From: an uncultured Bacteroidales bacterium
GTDB lineage: Bacteria > Bacteroidota > Bacteroidia > Bacteroidales > Marinilabiliaceae
Assembly (NCBI GenBank): GCA_934717675.1
Contig: CAKUYZ010000004.1
Coordinates: 21,615 to 85,614, forward strand
DNA length: 64,000 bases
Reading direction: 5' to 3'
Shown: one piece after another, positions 16,711-24,999 of the stretch
Layout of the letters: every line of letters begins with the position of its first letter
Numbering within the stretch: the first letter of the stretch is position 1
Translations under genes and position numbers: made by a program
The notes under the pieces: model-generated
Told to the model about the DNA's origin: nothing
Databases searched by the model: none
Seen by the model: only the letters and a program-made list of their open reading frames with translations

Positions 16711-19539
16711 ATGCGCCAAACTTTTATTATGAGCCTGGTAGCCTTGGCTGCGATGTTGCTCCTCGGCTCATGCCGCCAAAGCGGCGACGCGGCGGAGTGC
16801 CAGACCCTGCGGCCGGAAGACCTGCCGTCAGACACCGTCGCGCTGAGGGCCATGTGTGACAGTCTGCGCCAGGCGGGAGACAACGCGTCATTGTGCGTCG
16901 TGGCGAACAAGCTTGGCAAGACGTATCGTGACGCGAGTCGCTTCGCAGACGCCATAATTGCGCACAATGACGCCTTATTGGCCGCCCAATCCATTCAAGA
17001 CTCGCTCCTTACGGCCGTCTCTCTCAATAACATTGGCACGGTCTACCGCAGGTTGGGAATGAACGCGGCCGCTGCCGAGGCTCATTACCAAGCCCTCGAT
17101 TTCTCCTCGGCTCATAAGGCCGACTCCGCCTCTTTTGAGAAATGCTATGTCAAGTCGCTCAACGGGTTGGGCAACATATACATGAGCTTTGGCAACTATC
17201 CGCTCGCCGAGCTTTATTTCCGCAGGGCTATGGCCGGCGAGGCCGACTTGCGCTCAGACTTGGGCTTGGCCATCAACTATGCCAACCTAGGCAACATCTT
17301 TGAGTGCCGAGGGCAATTGGACTCCGCGCTCATTTATTATGACACGTCGCTCTCGCTCAATAAGCAGATTGGCTCCAACATCGGCATTGCCTTGTGCCAC
17401 ACATATTTGGGCGGTATCCGAGAGAAGAACGGAGACCTGCCTGCGGCTCTGAATGAGTATGAGACGGCCTATTCCATCATGAGCGAGACCAACGACGAGT
17501 GGCACGCCCTCACGCCCTGCATGGCCATGGCCAGGGTCTGCATTGCCGCAAGAGCTGACGGACGCGCGCTCCGATACCTGGCGCGGGCGCGCGCCACGGC
17601 CGAGCGCATTGGCTCCCTCGAACACCTGGCGGGCATCTTCAAGCTCTATTATCAGCTCTACTTTGACTGCGGCGAACCCGCCAAGGCCTTGGAAGCCTAT
17701 AAGTTGGCCGACACGTATTGTGATAGCGTGGTGAGCGCCGCCACCATCAACGAGGTGCAGAACGTGCGCATGGGGCTGGATCGCGCGCGCCAGCAGAGGC
17801 GCGTTGACAGGGCCGAGCTGCAGGCCGAGAGAGAGAGGGCAAATAAGGAGCTCGGCTTCGTGGTCTTCATCATCATTCTTATTGCCGTTGTGGCCGCGCT
17901 CCTTCTTGTGGTCTACTGGCTCAAGGTCAGGACCCGCCAACAGCGGATGGGGGCTGAGGCGCAAAAGATGAAGGATCGCTTTTTCACCAACATAACGCAT
18001 GAGTTCCGAACCCCTCTCTCCGTCATAACGTCTGCCGCGCAAGATATTTTGGGCGGTGGGACCACACAGGCTGAGGTGAGGCGCGACGCCGAGTCCATCA
18101 TTCGCCATTCCCACAGTCTGCTGACGCTCATCAACCAGTTGCTAGACATAGCCAAACTCTCGCAAGGCTCCGGTGTGGCCAAGCCGCAGTGGCATAGGGG
18201 AGACGTCGCCTCGCTTTTCAAGGCCGTGGCCGATGGTTATGTAGACTATGCCGCGCGTAAGGGACTGACCCTCGCCACGGAGATTGAGACCGCCGACGCC
18301 GCCGACTTTGTGCCGGACTATGTGGAGAAGATTTGCGCCAACCTAATATCCAACGCCATAAAGTTCACCCCGCGTGGGGGCGGCGTGACTCTGTCCGCCC
18401 AAAAGATTGGAGGCTGCGTCGTTGTCCGTGTCAAGGACAACGGCGTGGGCATGACCGCAGAGCAGCAGGCCCACGTCTTTGAGTCTTTCTATCAGGTCCC
18501 GACCGAAGCCAAGGCCATTGGCACGGGAATAGGCCTCTCTCTCGTGCGTCTGGCGGCAAGTGCCATGGGGTGGACTGTGCGCGTCTCTTCCGCGCCAGGC
18601 TGCGGCTCCACCTTCAGCGTGGTCATCCCCACGGTCGCCACCCACGGCGTGACGGCTTCAGCCTGCGTCCCGCGCCCGTGTTGCGTCGCCAATGTGCCAG
18701 AGGAGGCCGCAGCTCCGCAAGATGACGTGCCGGCGGAAGGTGATGAAGCCCCGACAGTCCTTGTGGTCGAAGACACGGCTGACGTAGCCTACTACATTGG
18801 CCATCAGCTCGGTCACGGATATAGGGTGGTCTACGCCTCCGATGGCGATTGTGGCTTGGCCAAGGCGCAAGAGCTGGTGCCGGATGTCGTCATTACGGAT
18901 GTCATGATGCCCGGCATAAGCGGACTGGAGCTTTGCCGCAAAATACGCGAGTCGCCGCTCACGTCACACATACCCGTCATCATGGTGACGGCCAAGGTGA
19001 CGCACGATGACCGGCTGGCTGGGCTTGAGGCGGGGGCTGACGCCTATCTGGAGAAGCCTTTTCACGCTGACGAGCTACGGCTGCGGGTGGAGAAGCTGCT
19101 AGAGAGCCGCAAGGCGTTGAGGGAGAAATTCTCACGAATGGCTGTGGCGCAAGACGACGAAAAGAGACAGCCCGACGCGCCTGCGCCAATGTCTGACGTT
19201 GACGCGCGGTTTGTGGCCAAGGTGGGAGACATTGTGCGGGAGCTGATGCCCAGTGGAGAGGTTGACGTGAACGAGGTGGCGAGCCGCCTCTGCATGACGC
19301 GCCATCAGCTCAACCGAAAGGTGAACGCGCTCTGCGGCGTCAGCACGTCCGCCTTGGTGGCGCAGGTGCGCATAGTCAAGGCTAAGGAACTGCTGGCGCG
19401 GACTGACAAGACTGTGGGAGACGTGGCCATGGAGTGCGGCATTGCAGGCATGGCATATTTTTGCCAACTCTTCAAAAAGCACACGGGCATGACGCCCACG
19501 CAGTTCCGCACGCAAGGGCCGCGATGTGGCAAAGCGTAA
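16711..19539 (+). CDS. Hybrid two-component sensor/regulator (TPR input, HisKA, REC, AraC)
   Basis: 942 residues. The N-terminus resembles a lipoprotein signal (LLLGSC near residue 20). TPR-like helices fill about 50-360. One membrane helix lies at about 381-405. The HisKA domain has His430 in FFTNITHEFRTPLS, then a HATPase domain with DNGVGM and GTGIGLSL. A receiver domain begins at about 681 with phospho-acceptor Asp730 in VVITDVMMPG, and an AraC-type HTH pair covers about 835-938. This one-polypeptide layout is typical of Bacteroidetes regulators of polysaccharide loci. Here TPRs replace the usual propeller or periplasmic-binding sensor. It lies between the mannan operon and the surface-protein genes, either of which could be its target. 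Confidence 0.9.
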   Translation: MRQTFIMSLVALAAMLLLGSCRQSGDAAECQTLRPEDLPSDTVALRAMCDSLRQAGDNASLCVVANKLGKTYRDASRFADAIIAHNDALLAAQSIQDSLLTAVSLNNIGTVYRRLGMNAAAAEAHYQALDFSSAHKADSASFEKCYVKSLNGLGNIYMSFGNYPLAELYFRRAMAGEADLRSDLGLAINYANLGNIFECRGQLDSALIYYDTSLSLNKQIGSNIGIALCHTYLGGIREKNGDLPAALNEYETAYSIMSETNDEWHALTPCMAMARVCIAARADGRALRYLARARATAERIGSLEHLAGIFKLYYQLYFDCGEPAKALEAYKLADTYCDSVVSAATINEVQNVRMGLDRARQQRRVDRAELQAERERANKELGFVVFIIILIAVVAALLLVVYWLKVRTRQQRMGAEAQKMKDRFFTNITHEFRTPLSVITSAAQDILGGGTTQAEVRRDAESIIRHSHSLLTLINQLLDIAKLSQGSGVAKPQWHRGDVASLFKAVADGYVDYAARKGLTLATEIETADAADFVPDYVEKICANLISNAIKFTPRGGGVTLSAQKIGGCVVVRVKDNGVGMTAEQQAHVFESFYQVPTEAKAIGTGIGLSLVRLAASAMGWTVRVSSAPGCGSTFSVVIPTVATHGVTASACVPRPCCVANVPEEAAAPQDDVPAEGDEAPTVLVVEDTADVAYYIGHQLGHGYRVVYASDGDCGLAKAQELVPDVVITDVMMPGISGLELCRKIRESPLTSHIPVIMVTAKVTHDDRLAGLEAGADAYLEKPFHADELRLRVEKLLESRKALREKFSRMAVAQDDEKRQPDAPAPMSDVDARFVAKVGDIVRELMPSGEVDVNEVASRLCMTRHQLNRKVNALCGVSTSALVAQVRIVKAKELLARTDKTVGDVAMECGIAGMAYFCQLFKKHTGMTPTQFRTQGPRCGKA

Positions 19540-20060
19540 AGAGACACACTGACGCGCCTTTTTGTACGTTTGAAGACATAAGATGTACGTTTTGATATAC
19601 CGCGCCGCCGCCCGTCAAGCTAAATTTGCGATGCTTTCCTAAGGTAAGGAGAGCCGGCCGCAACCCCTGAGGTGGCTGTACTCCTCTCATATCGCTGGCT
19701 ATAAGACCAAGTTGAAAACGCCAAACGTGCCGAAAGAGCGAAAATATGGGCTGTGAAGACAGTCCGGTTGCCGCAAGAGGCCGTTTGTCACTGCGTCGCG
19801 GACGGGTGCGGCCCGCAGGCCGCCTTTGGGGTATCCGTCTTGGCGTGACTTTATACTTCATTTCTATCCATACTTCTAGTAGTGGCGGCTTCGAGATGTG
19901 AATTTCGGGGTCGTTTCTTTTTGTCACCATTGCGAGGGGGCGCAAGGCTGTGACGCATGGGCGCAATTATGTGTCAAATGCGCAATTATGTACGTTTCAC
20001 GATAAAAAAGGCATCTTTGACTAAAATTTTACTGCTTTATGTCTGTTATCTTTGCGCTTG
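19540..20060 (+). promoter_or_regulatory. Regulatory region with repeated motifs and a -7 element
   Basis: No gene is supported here; a long frame from 19957 only extends the next gene upstream. Two direct copies of GCGCAATTATGT lie at 19961-19972 and 19980-19991, 19 bases apart. TGTACGTTT occurs at 19563-19571, 19584-19592 and 19989-19997. TATCTTTG at 20047-20054 is a full -7 match. The spacing of the repeats suits a dimeric activator bound upstream of the promoter. Confidence 0.5.
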
Positions 20061-20124
20061 TCGTTCATCCCTTGCGGTGAGAGTCCGCTGGGGTTTTGCA
20101 AAATCCATTTCTACGAAAACGATT

Positions 20125-23100
20125 ATGAAGAAAAAACTACTGCCTTTCCTGCTCGCCCTCTTGGCGCTAGGCTCGGTCTACTCGGCGGTTCGCTCCCTTG
20201 CCGAGGTTGAGCTGTGGACCGGCGTGAGCGGGGCTTTCCTTTTTGGCGACGATGAGGCCGACCCGGACGGCGACCAAGATGGCTCCGATGGCGATTATGT
20301 AATCTCTGGCGGCGTGGCTCGCGTCAGCACTGCTGAGGGCTGGCAGCGGCTGGTAAATGACATGGCCGAGGGTAAACCCGAAATCAAGGGCGTTGAGCTA
20401 ACTGCGGACATCGACATTGCGCAATTAGACGCGGGCGTCGACCTCAACGTCCCTTTCGATGGCAAGGGCTATGCCATCATCAACAGCACCAAATCGGTCT
20501 TTGGCACCATTGGCGAGGGCGGAAGCGTGAAGAACCTCAAGGTCATGCCCACCTACCGCACCAACGAGCCCAACTCAACGGTCAATGGCACGGCGGCCGC
20601 TGCGGCGGGCATGCTGGCCCGCGTGAACCGAGGTTCCATCTCGGACTGCGTCATAATGGGACGGATGGAGATGGATCTCGTCACCGCTTGCAACCACGTG
20701 GACACCACGGCCCGGCTCATTGCTGTGGGTGGCGTTGTGGGTGAGAACTATGGCACGGTGGAGAGGTGCTACTCCGGCACTCAGGTTCGCCTCACGGCTC
20801 AAGAGGTATCCGAAGACACCAAATATTGCCCTAAGCGCATATATGTTGGCGCCATCGTCGGCTACAACGGTGGCGTTGTGAGAGACTGCTTTGTCGATTG
20901 CGCTGACAGAACAGGTAATTCGTTGGGCGTTAGCCCCATTCTGACGTATAAGTTGGGCAGCTATGGCGGCGGTGAGGAGTTGTATGTCTCTCTCTATGAC
21001 ACTACAGCGGGCGCTCCCACATCTAGTGAGCAGATGGACGTCCGGCTCGGCATCCCTGTGGGTTTTGACGAGGGCAAGGTTTCCTCCATTTTCTGCCCGC
21101 GCAAAATGTTCTATGACGCCGGCAATGGCTATGAAAGCATATGGGGCTGGGGACTTGGCTCCCTGACCCTCCTCAATGGTAACGACTCAGCCGAGGGCAA
21201 GTTCATTGTGGACAACGCCGCCATCCAGCCGCTGAGATCCGACTTCCCAAGACGCTCCGAGTTGGCTTTCTCTGACCCGTCGCTCTGGACATTCAACCAC
21301 TCTTATTATACGACGGACACCACCTCGCGCGGCTACGGCAATTTCCGCGCCCCCGTCCCGACCATGGGCAAGGCTCATAACTTCGGGCCGCTCAAGGTGC
21401 AGGACGGCGTGGCTTCCGTGTCCACAGTCTCGCAGTGGAACAGGCTCAGCGACGCTTTGGACGTGGCCGATGTCAAGACAATCGACATCTTGGCAGATCT
21501 GAGCAAGGACACCGTCTCCATTAATGGCTCTACGCAAACCATCGTCTCCGCATACCCAATCCGCGGGGAGATGAACGCCACTCTGGATGGCAACGCCCAT
21601 ACCTTGACTTTTAATTATTACCCTAGCGATGGGTACAAGCCCATCCTCCCGCCCGTTGAGGAGATTGGCAAAAGTGGCGTGGTGCGCAACCTGCGACTGT
21701 CTTCCAACGCCGATGGTGTCAGCACCCCGTGCTTCGGCCTGCTTGCCACCAAGAACTACGGCACAATAGACAACTGCATTGTCGGAGGCACGCTGAAAGC
21801 CAGCGTCTCTGGCATCTTGTCTCAATACCTTGGCGAGGACGATGTGGTAGCCTTGGGAGGGATTGTCGGCATGAACCATGGCAGCATAACGTCCACTTCG
21901 GCTCGGGACGTGCTTATCGATGTGGAGAGTGGTACCACAGCATATTTCTGCCCGTCCGCCATCTATATCGGCTGTTTGGCGGGAACGTCTGACGGGGCGA
22001 TGACAGATTGCCTCCTCGACATCAGGACGGGTGAAAATTATTGGTTTAGCTATGAGACTCCCCTCAAGCTCACATGGCCGGAGAATGGTCTTTCCATAGA
22101 GGACACAACCTTTGTGGGATCCGAGATTCCTTTCGTTGTGAGCTACGCCGTTGGGCGCAACACTGGCAATATGTCCAATGTCTACTGCTCATACGGCACG
22201 TATGACGTGAATGACAGGTCATACACCTACCGCGATGGCGTGAACGATGGCGCGACAATATCCGCAGGCTCCGCCAAGGGCACGCTCTCTTGGGCTGAAG
22301 ATAAGGAGGTTATGCCCTCTGTAGCCGTGGAAATGCCAGGCAGGCTCGACCTCATAGATCTTTTCGGTGAGGCAGGGGCAAAAAAATGGGGCTTCGACAG
22401 ATTGCTCACGACCCGTGATGGCTTTCGCTCTCCGCTGCCACTTATGGGCATTGACCCCACCGCGCGGTTTGATAACATACGCATAAAGGACGGCGTGGCC
22501 CATGTGGCGTCAATGGACGAGTGGTTCGAGCTTTGCTTGGCGCAAGACGAGGGCGCGGAGTTCGATGGCGTGGAGATTGAGAGCGACATAGACATGACTG
22601 ACCTCGCCAGCAAAAATGAGAATAACGTGAGCGTCTCGCTCGCGCGCCTCACTGGCACTCTGAACGGCAATGGTCACAGGATATATAACTTCGATGGCGG
22701 GCTTATAGGCCGCATTGAGGAAGAGGGAGCTGTCCGCAACCTCATTTTGCAAGGGCCCGATTGGTTGTTCATACTTCCTCAGACATCAAGCTTCGGTTTC
22801 GTAGCGACCCAGAACTACGGTTCCATTGGGAACTGTGAGGTCAGCGCCAAAATAGACATCGGATACGAGACAGCCATAAGCCACGGGCTGGACGTTAAAT
22901 ATGGCGGACTTGTGGCTGTGAACCATGGCTCCATCTCCAACTGTGGCGTGGGAGCGGCTTGGCATGGAAATGACAATGGCCTAGAGTCCGGAAGGCAGAT
23001 GAGTTCAACAGAATTCATCCGCAGTTTCCATCTGGCCGGCCTTGTGGCTGACAATCACGGGACAATCTCCGATTGTTACATTAGGAGTGCGAATAGTAGT

Positions 23101-24834
23101 AGCTTATTTGACCTTTCTGAGGCCATCTGTTTCCCTAATTTCACGGGTACGGAGGTCGCTGCCCCTGACCTGAAGATTGGCTATATGGTGGCAAGCAGCG
23201 ATGGCAAGGAGGAGCGCGTGCTCTGCGCTCCGAACTTGACGGAGGGGGCTGATGTCGGGCTCTCTTTCAACGTCGTTGTTGGCGGAGACAGTCTGAAATA
23301 TGGTTTTGAGGACTCCAACTGGTGCGAACGAGACGAAAAACTCATTGGCACAACGAACTACAAAAAGGATTGGGGCGATGGCGAGTATGAGGAGCTGGAA
23401 AATTGGGCCGCGGACGAGAATCTGTTCAAGTTCTCCGACCCCACGCTGTGGACTTTCAACGTTCCCCGAGACGACATGCAGGAGATCTCTCGCTACCCGA
23501 TACAAAATATGAACGGCAGGGTGGTGGATGTCGAGACCGACGAGGCCAAGAAGTCCGTCATCGTTGAGGTCTCCGACTCGGCCAGCCTCAAAGGTTTCCT
23601 CGGCATTGCAGGCGACCCGAGAAACTCGTTCTACGAGAACGCCATCGTCAACTTCAACGGCCCAATCTCGCTCCAACCCACATCATTGGACTTGGACACG
23701 CTTTCTGACCTCAACATAGGCAAGGCCCTGGAGCTCATGCCTTCCATCAAGACGTTCAACGGCACCATGAACGCCGACAACGTGAACGACTTTGCCATGC
23801 GATCCGCTGGCCTCTTTGACAACATTGGCGTGGCCGGCGCGGTGAACAACCTCGTTTTCTCCGACGCTCTCATCTACGTTGACCCGACCGATGAGAAGTA
23901 CTATACCAGTGAAGATGGAGACACGATATATGTGAGCCTCATGGCGCGAAATAACGGGGGTCGCCTCCACAACGTCGGCATTGGCGGCGGAGTGATTGTG
24001 GACGAGGACAAGATTGGCGAGTTGGGCGGCAAATACGTGGCCGTGTGCCTGGTGGGCGAGAACGATGGAGACGACCTCCGCGGGTTCCTCTACCTTGATG
24101 AGCCGAAGACCACAGGCTCCAACAAAAAGTGCATAGCCATAAAGCAGAACCTCTGCACCGGCCGCAACAAAAAGACCAAATCTACAAAAGTGGCGTTGCG
24201 CAAAGAGCCAGGCAACAAGGACTTGGCCACGGGCGTAGACTTCGACTCTCCAAGATTCCTGCAGGCCGAGTGCCTGTTCTCTGACGAGGAGTTCCGCAAC
24301 GGCACGGTGGCCTACTGGCTCAACCACTCCGGCCCAGGCTTCACGGGAGACTATACGGCCGAGTGGAAGCAGGGCAAGCTCTATCCCGTGGGATCTAAGG
24401 GAAAGAAGAGCGCGCTGTACAAGATGAACGTAGAAATTGTTGGCAAGTCCGCGGTGACGGAGCTCCCGCAGTTCGCCAATGGCGGCTCTGACGTCACAAT
24501 CAAATATTCAACCAAGCCGCTCAAGATAACTGCGGGCGGCGTGCCCGTGGCGCTTGGAGACAAAGAGGCAACCTTTGTCTATGAGGCTGGCGCCAAGGTG
24601 GTGATCGACTTCTCGCCCACCGCTCTGGACGAGCGCGAGGCCGATGGCGGCCTGACCGTGAGTGTGGATGGCGGCAGACTGATCTTCGGCGGGGCTGACG
24701 GCAAGGTCAAGAGCGTTTTCGACGCGCGAGGCGTTCTTGTGGCGCAGACCGTGGCCGAGACCATTACACTGGGCCCGACGGGCTTGCTCATTGTCCGCTG
24801 CGGCGATGAGGCCGTCAAAGTGCTGATGAAGTAG
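20125..24834 (+). CDS. Large GLUG-repeat surface protein with T9SS-type C-terminal domain
   Basis: The start is set at the ATG at 20125 (1569 residues), where a signal peptide begins (MKKKLLPFLLALLALG) downstream of the -7 element. A short Asp-rich linker (DDEADPDGDQDGSDGD) follows. The body consists of three large repeats with GLUG-like units (for example KNYGTIDNC, NHGSITS, DNHGTISDC), expected to form a beta-solenoid or adhesin-like shaft. The last 430 or so residues match those of the next gene, including KKCIAIKQNLCTGRNKK and YWLNHSGPGFTG. The extreme C-terminus (VFDARGVLVA ... KVLMK) resembles a type A T9SS sorting signal. Export and surface attachment by T9SS are inferred; ligand unknown. 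Confidence 0.75.
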   Translation: MKKKLLPFLLALLALGSVYSAVRSLAEVELWTGVSGAFLFGDDEADPDGDQDGSDGDYVISGGVARVSTAEGWQRLVNDMAEGKPEIKGVELTADIDIAQLDAGVDLNVPFDGKGYAIINSTKSVFGTIGEGGSVKNLKVMPTYRTNEPNSTVNGTAAAAAGMLARVNRGSISDCVIMGRMEMDLVTACNHVDTTARLIAVGGVVGENYGTVERCYSGTQVRLTAQEVSEDTKYCPKRIYVGAIVGYNGGVVRDCFVDCADRTGNSLGVSPILTYKLGSYGGGEELYVSLYDTTAGAPTSSEQMDVRLGIPVGFDEGKVSSIFCPRKMFYDAGNGYESIWGWGLGSLTLLNGNDSAEGKFIVDNAAIQPLRSDFPRRSELAFSDPSLWTFNHSYYTTDTTSRGYGNFRAPVPTMGKAHNFGPLKVQDGVASVSTVSQWNRLSDALDVADVKTIDILADLSKDTVSINGSTQTIVSAYPIRGEMNATLDGNAHTLTFNYYPSDGYKPILPPVEEIGKSGVVRNLRLSSNADGVSTPCFGLLATKNYGTIDNCIVGGTLKASVSGILSQYLGEDDVVALGGIVGMNHGSITSTSARDVLIDVESGTTAYFCPSAIYIGCLAGTSDGAMTDCLLDIRTGENYWFSYETPLKLTWPENGLSIEDTTFVGSEIPFVVSYAVGRNTGNMSNVYCSYGTYDVNDRSYTYRDGVNDGATISAGSAKGTLSWAEDKEVMPSVAVEMPGRLDLIDLFGEAGAKKWGFDRLLTTRDGFRSPLPLMGIDPTARFDNIRIKDGVAHVASMDEWFELCLAQDEGAEFDGVEIESDIDMTDLASKNENNVSVSLARLTGTLNGNGHRIYNFDGGLIGRIEEEGAVRNLILQGPDWLFILPQTSSFGFVATQNYGSIGNCEVSAKIDIGYETAISHGLDVKYGGLVAVNHGSISNCGVGAAWHGNDNGLESGRQMSSTEFIRSFHLAGLVADNHGTISDCYIRSANSSSLFDLSEAICFPNFTGTEVAAPDLKIGYMVASSDGKEERVLCAPNLTEGADVGLSFNVVVGGDSLKYGFEDSNWCERDEKLIGTTNYKKDWGDGEYEELENWAADENLFKFSDPTLWTFNVPRDDMQEISRYPIQNMNGRVVDVETDEAKKSVIVEVSDSASLKGFLGIAGDPRNSFYENAIVNFNGPISLQPTSLDLDTLSDLNIGKALELMPSIKTFNGTMNADNVNDFAMRSAGLFDNIGVAGAVNNLVFSDALIYVDPTDEKYYTSEDGDTIYVSLMARNNGGRLHNVGIGGGVIVDEDKIGELGGKYVAVCLVGENDGDDLRGFLYLDEPKTTGSNKKCIAIKQNLCTGRNKKTKSTKVALRKEPGNKDLATGVDFDSPRFLQAECLFSDEEFRNGTVAYWLNHSGPGFTGDYTAEWKQGKLYPVGSKGKKSALYKMNVEIVGKSAVTELPQFANGGSDVTIKYSTKPLKITAGGVPVALGDKEATFVYEAGAKVVIDFSPTALDEREADGGLTVSVDGGRLIFGGADGKVKSVFDARGVLVAQTVAETITLGPTGLLIVRCGDEAVKVLMK

Positions 24835-24867
24835 ACTAAAGAATTTTTTTCATAGTAGTTGTTTTGC

Positions 24868-24905
24868 GGGGGAGCGGTTTTTATGAGACCGCTCCCCCTT
24901 TCTTT
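24868..24905 (+). terminator. Terminator after the GLUG surface protein gene
   Basis: A perfect 11-bp stem (24868-24878 with 24888-24898) is followed by TTTCTTTG. Confidence 0.8.
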
Positions 24906-24999
24906 GTGTCGCGGTCGCAACATAATGTGGCTCATTGCGTAAAGAAGGGGATGGCTTGGCAATTCCTTGCCGCGCCTCAAACGCAAAATAAAGAGGAAT

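Noticed and set aside
16516..16719. Upstream extension of the cytosine methyltransferase
   Set aside because: It covers the -7 element at 16564-16571 and precedes motif I, which normally begins within a few residues of the start.
19957..20124. Upstream extension of the GLUG surface protein
   Set aside because: It would cover the direct repeats and the -7 element; the signal peptide begins at 20125.
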